Assembly: GCF_018474015.1 (NCBI RefSeq)
Contig: NZ_JAHCSG010000002.1
Coordinates: 496,001 to 560,000 of the forward strand
Direction of reading: 5' to 3'
Length of the DNA: 64,000 nucleotides
DNA from: Williamsia sp. CHRR-6
GTDB taxonomy: Bacteria > Actinomycetota > Actinomycetes > Mycobacteriales > Mycobacteriaceae
Made by a program: the position numbers and the translations under genes. The notes under the pieces are model-generated. The model had not been told where the DNA came from, searched no databases, and saw only the letters and a list, made by a program, of their open reading frames with translations. Below are positions 1-11,437 of the stretch, piece by piece. Each line of letters opens with the position of its first letter. The stretch's first letter is position 1.

Positions 1-97
1 CGGTCGACCGCGACCATCGGCCCCACCGCTTCACCAAGCCCAGTGCACACCGGCCCGGTGTGAACGGGCTCATGTAACACAGGAACCCCACGCGACG

Positions 98-673
98 ATG
101 ATTCTCACAGGTGATGAGTTGGATCGCGCTGTCGCCGCCGCACGGCGGGGCAGCCGGACCGCTCTCTCCGATGTTCTCGAGAGTGTTCGGCCCCTGGTGG
201 TTCGGTACTGCCGCGCAAGGGTGGGTGCCGGTGAACGGCACACGCTGTCCGCCGACGATGTGGCGCAGGAGGTCTGTATGGCCGTCATGACCGCATTGCC
301 CAAGTACGCCGATCAAGGTCGACCGTTCATGGCCTTCGTATACGGCATCGCCGCCCACAAGGTCGCCGACGCTCATCGAGGTGCATCACGGATCAAGTCC
401 GATCCGGTGGACGTCCTGCCGGAGACGATGGATGTGGGGGATGGGCCCGAGCAGATGGCGCTCAACGCCGACGCAGGTCGGCGAATGAACGAACTGCTCT
501 CCAGGCTGCCGGACAAGCAGCGTGAGGTGCTCGTTCTCCGCTTGGTCATGGGTATGTCCGCCGAGGAGACAGCCGCGGCGGTCGGCAGCACACCCGGAGC
601 GGTTCGGGTGGCACAACACAGGGCGTTGAACAAGTTGAAGAGCGAGATGATGAAAGCAGGTGAGGGCAGATGA
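98..673 (+). CDS. sigD: ECF sigma factor SigD
   Basis: Extracytoplasmic-function RNA polymerase sigma factor of 191 residues. Sigma region 2 spans roughly residues 20-95, with DDVAQEVCMAVMTALPKY and the core-binding helix. Region 4 (about 135-185) has the helix-turn-helix stretch LPDKQREVLVLRLVMGMSAEE. The gene overlaps the next one by an ATGA and is therefore translationally coupled to its anti-sigma factor. Position beside DUF5319, guaB and guaB3 matches M. tuberculosis sigD (Rv3414c), which supports the name. The 97 bases before it hold no visible gene. In mycobacteria this factor governs a stationary-phase and lipid or starvation regulon; here that role is inferred from orthology. Confidence 0.93.
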   Translation: MILTGDELDRAVAAARRGSRTALSDVLESVRPLVVRYCRARVGAGERHTLSADDVAQEVCMAVMTALPKYADQGRPFMAFVYGIAAHKVADAHRGASRIKSDPVDVLPETMDVGDGPEQMALNADAGRRMNELLSRLPDKQREVLVLRLVMGMSAEETAAAVGSTPGAVRVAQHRALNKLKSEMMKAGEGR

Positions 674-1539
674 CGGGTCGTGACCGGAAGGTGCCCTTCG
701 CTTCTGATCCCGACGGGCCCTCCATGGCCGAGTCGGTTGATTTCCGTGCCGTGCGGGCCGACGACGAGCTGATCGACGCGCTCTCGCGGGGACAGTTCCC
801 GCGTGGGTGGGATCCTGCCTCGGCCGATCATCAGGTGGCCACCCTGCTGGCTGGGTGGCGTCAGGAGATCGATGCCACCGCGATGCCCACCTCGCCCACG
901 CTGGCGCAGGTTGAGGCCGCCCTCGCCGATGCTGAGAAATCATCCTCGCGCCGCGGGATCACTCGTCGGTTGCAGATCGTGGCGGGTGCGGCCGCCATCG
1001 GCGTCATCGCCTTCGGTGGCCTGACCGTGGTCTCACAAGGTGCACAACCCGGCGACCCGCTGTACGGCATCAAAGAATTCGTCTTCGGGGCCGACAAGAA
1101 CCAGTCGGTGGTGTCGGCCAGTGTGCAGTCCGACCTCGAGCAGGCCGAGCAGGCGCTGTCAGTGGGCGACAAGCGCAAGGCGGCCGAGTTGTTGGTCAAG
1201 GCGCAGACCCGGATCGGCGAGCTCGCCGGTGACGACTCCGCGCAGCGGATGCAGGATTGGGTGCAGCGATTGGCCGGGCAGGTCGGGTCCATCCCGAACA
1301 ACCCGCTGACCTCGCTGTCGAATCTGCCGTCGGTGTCGGGTCTACCGCCTCTGCAGGTGCCGCCGCAGGTGACCGGCGGATCCACCTCGCCATCGCCGTC
1401 GCCCTCGCAGCCTGCGACCACCCCGAGCGCCCCATCGTCGACCTCGTCGGCGCCGTCGGTGGTCACCACGACCACCGAGCCGTCGGAGACCACCACCACG
1501 ACCACCACCACGACGACGACTCCGGCCCCGCGGGGCTGA
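670..1539 (+). CDS. rsdA: Anti-sigma-D factor RsdA
   Basis: Membrane anti-sigma factor of 289 residues. The N-terminal cytoplasmic part (about 1-95) contains DDELIDALSRG, matching the sigma-D-binding region of RsdA. A single membrane segment lies at about 98-118 (IVAGAAAIGVIAFGGLTVV). The extracytoplasmic part has a helical stretch and then a low-complexity Pro/Ser/Thr tail ending in a long threonine run, which probably spans the wall. The start overlaps the sigD stop (ATGA). In M. tuberculosis RsdA holds SigD at the membrane until the N-terminus is degraded; the arrangement here fits that model. Confidence 0.9.
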   Translation: MTGRDRKVPFASDPDGPSMAESVDFRAVRADDELIDALSRGQFPRGWDPASADHQVATLLAGWRQEIDATAMPTSPTLAQVEAALADAEKSSSRRGITRRLQIVAGAAAIGVIAFGGLTVVSQGAQPGDPLYGIKEFVFGADKNQSVVSASVQSDLEQAEQALSVGDKRKAAELLVKAQTRIGELAGDDSAQRMQDWVQRLAGQVGSIPNNPLTSLSNLPSVSGLPPLQVPPQVTGGSTSPSPSPSQPATTPSAPSSTSSAPSVVTTTTEPSETTTTTTTTTTTPAPRG

Positions 1540-1549
1540 TCGGCGAAAC

Positions 1550-1939
1550 TCAGTCCTCGTCGGCGGTGTGCATCATCGCGTCGGCGTAGCCGCGGCAGTA
1601 GTCCCACGTGACGTAAGAATCGGCGCAGGGATCGACAGCAGGTTCGTGCGGGCGCACGGTCCCCTCGACCAGCAGCTGCAACAGGTTGGCGCGCAACATG
1701 TCCCAGTCGTGGTAGTGGTCCTGCTGACAGTCGTCGCAGATCACCACCAGGCCGCGGACACCGCGGCGGGCCAGCAGCGCCTCGTAGACGGCGAGATCGG
1801 CGAGATCTTCTTCCACCGCGATGCGCTCGTCGGCGTCGAGTGGTTGTGCGGGCTCGACGGAATCCAGTGCCGCAGACGGGTCACTGGGATCGTCGGCAAA
1901 CGGATCCGGGGGCAGGCCCGGAGGCAGGTGATCTCGCAC
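1550..1939 (-). CDS. DUF5319 family protein (Rv3412-like)
   Basis: Small acidic cytoplasmic protein of 129 residues, convergent with rsdA and 10 bases from its stop. Visible features are the Pro/Asp-rich N-terminus (LPPGLPPDPFADDP), a CDDCQQDHYHDWDML segment near residue 70 with paired Cys and His residues that could bind metal, and a C-terminal CADSYVTWDYCRGYADA. It corresponds to Rv3412 of M. tuberculosis by position and sequence. Function is unknown. The cysteine/histidine pattern is suggestive but not a named zinc motif. Confidence 0.85.
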   Translation of the reverse strand: MRDHLPPGLPPDPFADDPSDPSAALDSVEPAQPLDADERIAVEEDLADLAVYEALLARRGVRGLVVICDDCQQDHYHDWDMLRANLLQLLVEGTVRPHEPAVDPCADSYVTWDYCRGYADAMMHTADED

Positions 1940-1998
1940 ACGACCACCGTAGTCAGCAGGTCATCCGGGCGCTACTTTCCCGACCGCGGCGCGCGTAA

Positions 1999-3672
<1,674 letters not shown>

Positions 3673-3712
3673 TCTGTCGTTCGCTGATCAGCTATCTGAG
3701 AAGGGCGCATCG

Positions 3713-4855
3713 ATGCGTGACATCGTGGACATCGGCATGGGCAGGACCGCCCGCCAGACCTTCGACCTCGACGACATCAACATCGTCCCGTCGCGGCGGA
3801 CCCGGTCCTCGCGGGAGGTCTCGACCACCTGGCAGCTCGACGCCTACCGGTTCGACACCCCGATCTTGGCGCACCCCACCGACGCGCTGGTGTCCCCGGA
3901 GTCGGCCATCGAGCTCGGTCGGCTCGGGGCCCTCGGGGTGCTCAACGGCGAGGGGCTGTGGGCGCGGCACCGCGATGTCGAAGCCAAGATCGCTGAGGTG
4001 GTCGCGTTGGCCACCGAGCGGGAGGACCCGGCGGCGGCGATCGGTCGACTGCAGCAGTTGCACGCCGCCCCACTCGACACCGGCTTGTTGGCAGAGAACG
4101 TCTCCCGAGTGCGTGAGGCCGGTGTGACCACCGCGGTGCGGGTCAGTCCCCAGCACGCTCAGGCGCTGACCCCGGCGCTGGTGTCGGCCGGCCTAGATCT
4201 GCTGGTGGTGCACGGCACCATAATCTCCGCCGAGCACGTCTCCCACGGAGACCGAGAACCGTTGAACCTCAAGACGTTCATCGCCGAACTGGACGTACCT
4301 GTGGTCGCCGGTGGCGTGCACGATCACCGCACCGCACTGCACCTGATGCGCACCGGTGCCGCCGGGGTGATCGTCGGCTACGGGTCCACTGCGGGTTCGA
4401 CCACCACCGGTGAGGTGCTGGGGATCGGGGTGCCGATGGCGACGGCCATCGCCGATGCGGCCGCTGCCCGGCGGGAGTACCTCGACGAGACCGGCGGGCG
4501 CTATGTGCACGTCATCGCCGACGGCGACATCCACACCTCCGGTCACCTCGCCAAGGCGATCGCCTGCGGCGCGGATGCCGCGATGTTGGGTACGCCGCTG
4601 GCCTCAGCGGAGCAGGCGCCCGGACAGGGCTGGTTCTGGACCGCTGCGGCCGCGCACCCGTCGTTGCCGCGCGGGGCGCTGCTGCAGGTCGCGCAACCCG
4701 CTGACCGGCCAAGCCTGGAGGTGGTGCTGCACGGTCCGTCGTCGGAGCCGTTCGGCCAGCTCAACGTGGTCGGTGGGCTGCGGCGGTCGATGGCCAAGGC
4801 CGGCTACTCCGATCTGAAGGAATTCCAGAAGGTGGGGCTGTCGGCCTGTCATTGA
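3713..4855 (+). CDS. guaB3: GuaB3 family IMP dehydrogenase-related protein
   Basis: A 380-residue IMPDH-barrel protein without CBS domains, which starts MRDIVDIGMGRTARQTFDLDDI. It begins 40 bases after guaB behind a GAGAAGGG ribosome site, so it is probably cotranscribed. The loop that carries the catalytic cysteine in IMPDH (GSICTT in the upstream gene) reads GYGSTAGSTTTGEVLG here and has no cysteine at that position. It is therefore unlikely to be a normal IMP dehydrogenase. Actinobacterial GuaB3 proteins share this feature; a regulatory or alternative purine role is inferred only. Confidence 0.92.
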   Translation: MRDIVDIGMGRTARQTFDLDDINIVPSRRTRSSREVSTTWQLDAYRFDTPILAHPTDALVSPESAIELGRLGALGVLNGEGLWARHRDVEAKIAEVVALATEREDPAAAIGRLQQLHAAPLDTGLLAENVSRVREAGVTTAVRVSPQHAQALTPALVSAGLDLLVVHGTIISAEHVSHGDREPLNLKTFIAELDVPVVAGGVHDHRTALHLMRTGAAGVIVGYGSTAGSTTTGEVLGIGVPMATAIADAAAARREYLDETGGRYVHVIADGDIHTSGHLAKAIACGADAAMLGTPLASAEQAPGQGWFWTAAAAHPSLPRGALLQVAQPADRPSLEVVLHGPSSEPFGQLNVVGGLRRSMAKAGYSDLKEFQKVGLSACH

Positions 4856-4932
4856 GGTCACACCTGCGCTAACCTTTGCTGTTGACGCGCGTCACACATA
4901 ACTGACGCGCCGGCACGAAGGGCAGGGCAGCA

Positions 4933-6717
4933 ATGGCGCGTGGCTCCGGTCGATCCGACTACGACGTGGTGATCATCGGTTCGGGTTTCGGCGGCAGCGT
5001 CAGTGCGCTGCGACTGGTCGAAAAGGGCTACCGCGTAGCGGTTCTCGAGGCCGGCCGACGGTTTGCCGACGAGGACATGGCCACCACCAGCTGGCGGCTG
5101 AACAAGTTCCTGTGGGCGCCCAAGCTCGGATTGTTCGGCATCCAGCGCATCCACGCCCTGCGCGATGTGTTGGTGCTGGCCGGTGCCGGTGTGGGCGGCG
5201 GTTCGCTGAACTACGCCAACACCCTGTACAAGCCGCCCACCCCGTTCTTCACCGATCCGCAGTGGGGCCACATCACCGATTGGGAAGGTGAGCTGACCCC
5301 GCACTACGAGCAGGCTCGACGCATGCTCGGGGTGGTCACCAACCCCACGTTCACCAACTCCGACCGCATCGTCAAGGGCCTCGCGCAGGAGATGGGTGTG
5401 GGGGAGACGTTCGGCCCCACCCCGGTCGGAGTGTTCTTCGGGGCCAAGGCCGGCGGTGTCGGCGCCCCTGGTGAGACCGTGCCTGACCCGTACTTCGGTG
5501 GTGCCGGGCCAGCCCGCACCGCGTGTACAGAATGCGGCTCCTGCATGACCGGCTGTCGGGTGGGCGCCAAGAACACCCTGCTCAAAAACTACCTGGGTCT
5601 GGCCGAGAGCAACGGCGCGGTGATCTATGACCGCACCACTGTCACCGGGCTGCAGCGCCGACCCGGCGATCGGTGGGCGGTGCAGACTGAGCGCACCGGC
5701 CCGTTCGCGCGGATGCGCCGTGGCCGCACGTTCACCGCTGATCACGTGATCGTCGCCGCAGGCACCTACAACACCCAGCGGCTGATGCATCTGGCCAAGG
5801 ACGACGGCACTCTGCCCGAGATCTCCGATGCCATCGGCGAATTGACGCGCACCAACTCCGAATCGATCCTCGGCGCCATGCGCACCAAGCTCGATCCGTC
5901 CGATGACTTCTCGGAGGGTGTGGCCATCACGTCCTCGATGCACCCGGCGGCCGACACTCACATCGAGCCGTGTCGCTACGGCAAGGGCTCCAATGCGATG
6001 GGGTTGTTGCAGACGCTGTTGACCGACGGCGAACCCGGTCGCAATCGGGTGCTCAAACTGATCGACGAGATGCGTCGGAACCCGCGGACCATCGTGTCGT
6101 TGACCAATGTGCGGCACTGGTCACAGCGCACGGTGATCCTGCTGGTGATGCAGAACCGCAACAACTCGCTGACCACGTTTGTGCAGCGGTTTGGGCCGTG
6201 GCGGTTCGTCAACTCCCGGCAGGGCCACGGCGAACCCAACCCCACCTGGATCCCGGCGGGCAACGAGGCTGCGCAGCGCGTGGCGAAGACCCTCGGTGGG
6301 GTGGCCGGCGGCACCTGGGGTGATGTGTTCAACATGCCGATGACCGCCCACTACCTGGGTGGCTGCGTCATCTCCGACAAGCCGTCCACCGGCGTGATCG
6401 ACCCGTATCACCGGGTGTGGAACTATCCGACCCTGCACATCACCGACGGCTCGGCCATCAGCGCCAACCTCGGCGTCAACCCGTCGCTGTCGATCACAGC
6501 GCAGGCTGAGCGGGCGATGTCGTTGTGGCCCAACAAGAATCAGGCCGACACCCGTCCCGCGCAGGGACAGCTATACCGTCGCCTCGACGCGGTGGCACCG
6601 ATCGCGCCGGTGGTCCCAGCCGGTGCGCCCGGCGCCCTGCGGTTGCCCATCGTCGCCGTGACCCACACCCGCCCGGTGCAGGTGGCGCAACCGAGCCGCG
6701 ACGAGGTCAGCGCATAG
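4933..6717 (+). CDS. choD: GMC-type FAD oxidoreductase, cholesterol oxidase-like (ChoD)
   Basis: A 594-residue flavoprotein with an N-terminal dinucleotide-binding motif [13 protein letters not shown] and an LEAG acidic end. A cysteine cluster, [12 protein letters not shown], lies near residue 200. A GMC-type C-terminal segment reads [18 protein letters not shown] near 515. No signal peptide is visible. The gene lies between guaB3 and guaA, matching Rv3409c (choD). ChoD proteins are annotated as cholesterol oxidases, but the mycobacterial enzyme has a debated steroid role, so the substrate is uncertain. Confidence 0.85.
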   Translation: MARGSGRSDYDVVIIGSGFGGSVSALRLVEKGYRVAVLEAGRRFADEDMATTSWRLNKFLWAPKLGLFGIQRIHALRDVLVLAGAGVGGGSLNYANTLYKPPTPFFTDPQWGHITDWEGELTPHYEQARRMLGVVTNPTFTNSDRIVKGLAQEMGVGETFGPTPVGVFFGAKAGGVGAPGETVPDPYFGGAGPARTACTECGSCMTGCRVGAKNTLLKNYLGLAESNGAVIYDRTTVTGLQRRPGDRWAVQTERTGPFARMRRGRTFTADHVIVAAGTYNTQRLMHLAKDDGTLPEISDAIGELTRTNSESILGAMRTKLDPSDDFSEGVAITSSMHPAADTHIEPCRYGKGSNAMGLLQTLLTDGEPGRNRVLKLIDEMRRNPRTIVSLTNVRHWSQRTVILLVMQNRNNSLTTFVQRFGPWRFVNSRQGHGEPNPTWIPAGNEAAQRVAKTLGGVAGGTWGDVFNMPMTAHYLGGCVISDKPSTGVIDPYHRVWNYPTLHITDGSAISANLGVNPSLSITAQAERAMSLWPNKNQADTRPAQGQLYRRLDAVAPIAPVVPAGAPGALRLPIVAVTHTRPVQVAQPSRDEVSA

Positions 6718-6728
6718 ACTCACCCCTT

Positions 6729-8312
6729 GTGACCGACGCTTCTGCCTCTGCGCCCCGTCCCGTTCTCGTCGTCGACTTCGGCGCGCAGTACGCCCAGCTG
6801 ATCGCGCGGCGGGTGCGGGAGGCGCGGATCTACTCCGAGGTCATCGAGCACACCGCGACCATCGAGCAGTTCCGCGCCAAAAATCCGGTGGCGCTTGTGC
6901 TTTCCGGCGGACCGGCCTCGGTGTACGCGCAGGATGCCCCCGAGTTGGACCCGGCGGTGTTGGAGTTGGGAATCCCGGTGTTCGGTATCTGCTACGGGTA
7001 TCAGGCCATGGCCAAGGAACTCGGCGGCGTGGTGGCCAACACCGGTGGCCGCGAGTTCGGTCGGACCACGTTGACGGTGACCGGTGACTCGGTGTTGCAC
7101 GCTGGGCTGCCCGAGAACCAGCCGGTGTGGATGAGCCACAACGACGCCGTGCAGCAGCCGCCGGCCGGGTTCACCGTCACCGCGTCCACCCCGGGTGCGC
7201 CGGTCGCTGCGTTCGAGAACGTGGAGAAGTGCATGGCCGGGGTGCAGTATCACCCCGAGGTGTTGCACAGCCCGCACGGTCAGCAGGTGTTGACGCGGTT
7301 CCTCTACGAGATAGCTGGGCTGGAGCCGAGTTGGACACCGGCCAACATCGCCGAATCGTTGGTGGAGCAGGTGCGGGCGCAGGTCGGCGAGACTGGCCTC
7401 GCTTTGTGTGGGCTGTCGGGTGGTGTCGATTCTGCGGTGGCTGCCGCGTTGGTCCAGCGGGCCATCGGTGACCGGTTGACGTGCGTGTTCGTCGATCATG
7501 GGCTACTGCGTGCCGGGGAGCGTGAGCAGGTGCAGACCGATTTCGTCGCCGCCACCGGGGCGCGGCTGGTCACCGTCGACGCCGAGGAGACGTTCCTGCG
7601 GGAACTCGCCGGCCACAGTGATCCCGAGGACAAGCGAAAGATCATCGGCCGCGAGTTCATCCGCTCGTTCGAGGGTGCGGTGACCGAGGTGCTGGGCGAG
7701 CGGGCGAGCAGCGGTCAGACTGTCGACTTCCTGGTCCAGGGCACGCTGTATCCGGACGTGGTGGAGTCCGGTGGCGGCAGCGGGACGGCCAACATCAAGA
7801 GCCACCACAACGTCGGTGGCCTGCCTGAGGATCTCGAGTTCACCCTCGTCGAACCGCTGCGGTTGTTGTTCAAGGACGAGGTGCGCGCGGTGGGTCGCGA
7901 ACTCGGTCTGCCCGAGGAGATCGTTGCGCGCCAACCGTTCCCGGGACCGGGGCTGGCCATCAGGATTGTCGGGGAGGTGACTGCCGACCGATTGGCCATC
8001 CTGCGCACCGCGGATGCCATCGCGCGTGAGGAGCTGACCGCCGCGGGCTTGGACAACAGCATCTGGCAGTGTCCGGTGGTGTTGTTGGCCGACGTCCGCA
8101 GTGTCGGTGTCCAGGGTGATGGCCGCACCTATGGTCACCCCATCGTGTTGCGACCGGTCTCCAGCGAGGACGCCATGACCGCCGACTGGACGCGGGTGCC
8201 CTATGAGGTGCTGGAGGTGATCTCCACCCGCATCACCAACGAGGTACCCGAGGTGAACCGGGTGGTCTTGGACGTGACCAGCAAGCCCCCGGGCACCATC
8301 GAATGGGAATGA
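6729..8312 (+). CDS. guaA: GMP synthase (glutamine-hydrolysing)
   Basis: Converts XMP to GMP using ATP and glutamine. The class I glutaminase domain (about 1-200) has the nucleophile loop [15 protein letters not shown] and QYHPEV. The ATP-PPase domain carries the P-loop LSGGVDSAV near 230. The C-terminal dimerisation domain ends with [13 protein letters not shown]. The GTG at 6729 gives 527 residues, the normal size. An in-frame start at 6525 would lie inside choD and is rejected. The start is only 11 bases after the choD stop. With guaB and guaB3 it forms a GMP-synthesis block. Confidence 0.97.
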   Translation: MTDASASAPRPVLVVDFGAQYAQLIARRVREARIYSEVIEHTATIEQFRAKNPVALVLSGGPASVYAQDAPELDPAVLELGIPVFGICYGYQAMAKELGGVVANTGGREFGRTTLTVTGDSVLHAGLPENQPVWMSHNDAVQQPPAGFTVTASTPGAPVAAFENVEKCMAGVQYHPEVLHSPHGQQVLTRFLYEIAGLEPSWTPANIAESLVEQVRAQVGETGLALCGLSGGVDSAVAAALVQRAIGDRLTCVFVDHGLLRAGEREQVQTDFVAATGARLVTVDAEETFLRELAGHSDPEDKRKIIGREFIRSFEGAVTEVLGERASSGQTVDFLVQGTLYPDVVESGGGSGTANIKSHHNVGGLPEDLEFTLVEPLRLLFKDEVRAVGRELGLPEEIVARQPFPGPGLAIRIVGEVTADRLAILRTADAIAREELTAAGLDNSIWQCPVVLLADVRSVGVQGDGRTYGHPIVLRPVSSEDAMTADWTRVPYEVLEVISTRITNEVPEVNRVVLDVTSKPPGTIEWE

Positions 8313-8423
8313 TGGCTCTGCCGGGATAGGTGATGAAGAGCTTCATTCGGTTCGGTCCGTGGTGGGGTTTCTTGGCCTGCGGCAGGCGCGGAGACGTGAG
8401 TACAACGGCAGTACTCTAGGCCG

Positions 8424-9632
8424 GTGCTTGAGCTGCTGAGGACACGGACATTCGTTGTACCGTGGCTCGGTCAGTTTGTGAGTGGAATCGGTGACTCCGC
8501 TTTTCTGGTCGTACTCGTTGTTGCGCTGGCGCAGCAGAGTGCGGGCCTGGTGGGGTTGGGAATGGCTGCTGTGTCTCTCGGCGCGGTGTTGTCGCTGCTG
8601 GCAGCTGGTTTCGTTCTCGATCGACTGTCGGATCGCACCATCGTGATCGGGTGCGATGTTGCCAGGTTCGGGGCAGCGCTGGTTGTGTGGCTTGGTCTGG
8701 GGCAGTCGAACTTTGTGATGGTGGTCATCGCGTCCGGTGCATACGGATTGGGTCAAGGTTTATACCGTCCGAGCTACTCGGCGCTGGTGATGGAGCTTGC
8801 ACCCGATGGCATGTTGCGGGTTGCGAATAAATTGAGGTCGCTGGGCAGTCGGTCCGCTGGCTTGCTGGGCGCTCCGCTGGGTGGGGCGATATCGGGGCTG
8901 GGGGAGCCGCGTGCCGGCATTCTTTTTGTTTCGGCTACCTGCCTGCTGAGTGTGGCGACACTAGTGGGTGTCAGAGTCTCGGTGCGCCAGGGCAAAACGG
9001 ATGAGCCTGTCTGGGCGTTGGCGACCGCAGGAGTTCGCCATGTTTTCGCACACCCTTGGCAGGCTGCGTGGATTGCTCAAGGAGCTATACAGGTCTCGAC
9101 TGTCATCGGGTTGGTCTACGTCGCGACTGCGACTCTTCTTGCGAATGACTCGACCGCATTCGGTGTGGTGATAGGTGCGGGAGCGGCGGGCGCCTTGGCA
9201 GGGTCTGTAGCGATACCTGAGATCAAGGATCGATCTCGCGGACGGGTTGCTGTTGGTTTGGTTTTGGTTCAGTACGTTGAGATCATCGCGCTTGCAGCGG
9301 GTGCCAGTTGGGTGGTGCTCGCTGTGGCGTCATTGATCAATGGGTACGCTCTGTCGTGGTTTGCCGTGTACTGGGTCGCCGCGCTACAGGAAAACACCGA
9401 GCCCAGCGCTATTGGTCGTGTCCTGGCCGTTGACGCGCTCGGAAATCAGGTGCTGTCTCCGTTCGGTCTGGGGTTTGCGGGGTTCCTGCTCGCATGGCTT
9501 GGCGTGACAGATTCGATGATCTTCGCCGGAATCCTGCTCGCAGTGTCCGTGATACCGGTCTTTCTTGTTCCGGCTGCTGTGAGGATGGGCTACTCGTCGC
9601 GAGGGGATGCCGTGGTGAGTGATGAATCGTGA
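8424..9632 (+). CDS. MFS transporter, drug/macrolide efflux-like
   Basis: A 402-residue major facilitator protein with about 12 hydrophobic segments, no signal peptide and a short cytoplasmic tail. The N-terminal FVVPWLGQFVSGIGDSAF and the R-L-S-D-R loop after helix 2 (LDRLSDRTIVIG) match the MFS_3/macrolide-efflux type. Start is a GTG preceded by CTAGG. Codon use is visibly richer in T-ending and TTG codons than the purine genes just upstream, marking the left end of an accessory stretch. The transported compound cannot be read from sequence. Confidence 0.8.
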   Translation: MLELLRTRTFVVPWLGQFVSGIGDSAFLVVLVVALAQQSAGLVGLGMAAVSLGAVLSLLAAGFVLDRLSDRTIVIGCDVARFGAALVVWLGLGQSNFVMVVIASGAYGLGQGLYRPSYSALVMELAPDGMLRVANKLRSLGSRSAGLLGAPLGGAISGLGEPRAGILFVSATCLLSVATLVGVRVSVRQGKTDEPVWALATAGVRHVFAHPWQAAWIAQGAIQVSTVIGLVYVATATLLANDSTAFGVVIGAGAAGALAGSVAIPEIKDRSRGRVAVGLVLVQYVEIIALAAGASWVVLAVASLINGYALSWFAVYWVAALQENTEPSAIGRVLAVDALGNQVLSPFGLGFAGFLLAWLGVTDSMIFAGILLAVSVIPVFLVPAAVRMGYSSRGDAVVSDES

Positions 9633-9676
9633 GGGAGACTGACGAGGACTTTTTCGCCTCTGATCAGGAATCGGAA

Positions 9677-9862
9677 CTACATCTGGGGCGCTTCGATTTT
9701 GGAGCTCAGCCATTCGTCCATTCGCTGGAAGAGGTCGTAGGTGAACCCGACGAAGCATTTCACGCCACCACTGAGGCATTGATCGGTGGACCCATCCTGC
9801 AGGACGAATGGCATGGGGTCGATCCGTAGGTAGGCGGCGATCTCGATGTCATTTCGCGTCAT
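9677..9862 (-). CDS. Small hypothetical protein
   Basis: A 61-residue reading frame starting MTRNDIEIAAYLRIDPMPF and ending with WLSSKIEAPQM. Its composition looks protein-like (amphipathic, aromatic KCFVGFTYDLFQRMDEW), and it points the same way as the two genes to its right. An overlapping plus-strand frame at 9629-9829 is less convincing. I recognise no family. It may be a remnant of a larger gene in this accessory stretch. Confidence 0.4.
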   Translation of the reverse strand: MTRNDIEIAAYLRIDPMPFVLQDGSTDQCLSGGVKCFVGFTYDLFQRMDEWLSSKIEAPQM

Positions 9863-9991
9863 GCGCAGATCCTATTGACTAGAGAGCCGAGCCAGAAGTA
9901 TTTCGGTCTGAATAGTGTCGCGCGTTCTGGCTTCCAATACGCCTTGCGCGACTTTCCATCCAAATCAGCGTTCTCGATTGCCGTCGCCGAT

Positions 9992-10519
9992 CTATTCGAT
10001 TTGCTCACATCTGCGGCCCGGGATAGCTAGCTGCGACAGGCTCCCGATCTCAACGACAGGACCGTCTGATGAAGTCCACACTGCCCGATCTCTCACTAGT
10101 CGGGGCGACAGAACTCGGCCATCTATCTCCGGCCAAAGCACGCGATGATCTGATGCTAGTTCATCCTGGATAAGCATTCCTAGCCACGCTGTCGCGGACT
10201 CTGGTGTTCGGTCGAGATCTGCCTCGTCAGTTGCGATAAAAGATGGACCATCGAGGTCGCGGTTTGGACGCATTTCAATTATTACCAGCGAGTGTTCTTC
10301 CGAAATCGACAATAGCCACACCATGTTCTGAAACCTAGTTCCTTCAACTGGGACAGGGTATGCGGACATGTCGGAGGATACGGCCGTGACGGCTACCGTC
10401 CAGGGTTCCGGCGGCGTCGCGCCTTTGGCACCTTCCCAGCCCCCCTCCCACGGCTTCCAGAAGTGGGCGGAAGTGCGGTGGAAGCGATCAAGCCCGCTTT
10501 CGAAGTCATCATGTTCCAT
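9992..10519 (-). CDS. Hypothetical protein, possible immunity-type protein
   Basis: A 175-residue soluble acidic protein, MEHDDFESGLDRFHRT, rich in Trp and Asp, with no signal peptide or membrane segment. Not recognised as a family. It sits between a small orphan frame and a SUKH-like gene on the same strand, in a stretch of lower GC than the flanks. By context it could be an orphan immunity or phage-like protein; this is inference only. Confidence 0.6.
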   Translation of the reverse strand: MEHDDFESGLDRFHRTSAHFWKPWEGGWEGAKGATPPEPWTVAVTAVSSDMSAYPVPVEGTRFQNMVWLLSISEEHSLVIIEMRPNRDLDGPSFIATDEADLDRTPESATAWLGMLIQDELASDHRVLWPEIDGRVLSPRLVRDRAVWTSSDGPVVEIGSLSQLAIPGRRCEQIE

Positions 10520-10643
10520 AGTCGAACAATATCCAGGACCGGTTCAACGACGACCCGGCCGCGCTTCACGGGTAGCTGCTACACACAGGTTCGGCATCCA
10601 GGCGAGCGTCGGCCGTCATATCAGGGTGGTTATGTCGTGAGAG

Positions 10644-11219
10644 TCACCAGACTTCGAAGGTGGGTCCGTCGGGGAACTCGAACTGAAGTTCTTCGAGTGC
10701 GAACCCGCCCGTGATCACGTCGTACAGGAACGCGCCGACACCGCCCCGGTGATAGGCCCACAGTCCGCGCAGGTCTGTGTAGAGGACAGGCCAGAGGTTG
10801 GGATCATCACCGAGCATGTGCCAGTAGCCGGTGGCACCGCCTGACCCGCCACCCCACGCGGTGAATGGGATCGGATCAGGCCCGAGCGTGATCGGGTGTC
10901 GTGACCCGTCTGGTTCTACCCATTCGGTGAAGTCTGTGGTCACCCAGTCTTTGCATTCCGCGAGGTAGGTTGTCGCCTCGGCCCGCATGTCGAAAAGCTC
11001 GAGTCCTTCCGGACCATCGGGAATCCACAGTGAAATCTCACTTTCGAATGCACCTGGACCGTAGGCTTCCACCAGACATTGGTAATCGGCGGGAGGGGTG
11101 AAGCCCAGACGCTCAGACGCCTGCTGCCAATCAATCGGTGGCAGATGGGGATTCGCCGGCCTGGTCACGAGCTGGAGTAGGTCGGCCACCGGCCCCTCAG
11201 CTGTTCCGCCAGTTGACAA
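10644..11219 (-). CDS. SMI1/KNR4 (SUKH) family protein
   Basis: A 191-residue soluble protein with the SUKH signature layout. An N-terminal helix is followed by IDWQQASERLGFTPPADYQ and LVEAYGPGAFESEISLW. Further on come ITLGPDPIPFTAWGGG and a Trp-rich DDPNLWPVLYTDLRGLW block. SUKH proteins are mostly immunity proteins against nuclease or deaminase toxins in contact-dependent and polymorphic toxin systems. No toxin gene lies next to it, so it looks like an orphan. The longest start is a TTG at 11219; a GTG at 11189 preceded by GAGGGG is an alternative. Confidence 0.75.
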   Translation of the reverse strand: MSTGGTAEGPVADLLQLVTRPANPHLPPIDWQQASERLGFTPPADYQCLVEAYGPGAFESEISLWIPDGPEGLELFDMRAEATTYLAECKDWVTTDFTEWVEPDGSRHPITLGPDPIPFTAWGGGSGGATGYWHMLGDDPNLWPVLYTDLRGLWAYHRGGVGAFLYDVITGGFALEELQFEFPDGPTFEVW

Positions 11220-11437
11220 TGGTCCTCCCGATGTTGTGGTTGAGCCGACGGCCGCGGGCGATCACATAGATGGTCATTGGGATGGAAGATGTGCCGTTGG
11301 CCACGCCTATAGATCCTCGCTCGTAGCTCGGGATCGCGCGGTAGTCCATCTCCGCACTGGCCTCTGCGTGATTGGACCGCCCACTAGCACCTGGGCGTTG
11401 GTGTGACCATCGTGTGCGAGTGTGCGGTGACCGACGT

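Noticed and set aside
1-97. Possible end of an upstream gene or regulatory site before sigD
   Set aside because: Too short to identify a gene, and no promoter element is clear enough to name.
9629-9829. Plus-strand 66-residue frame after the MFS gene
   Set aside because: It overlaps the opposite small frame, which fits the direction of its neighbours better; neither is certain, and only the minus-strand one is listed.
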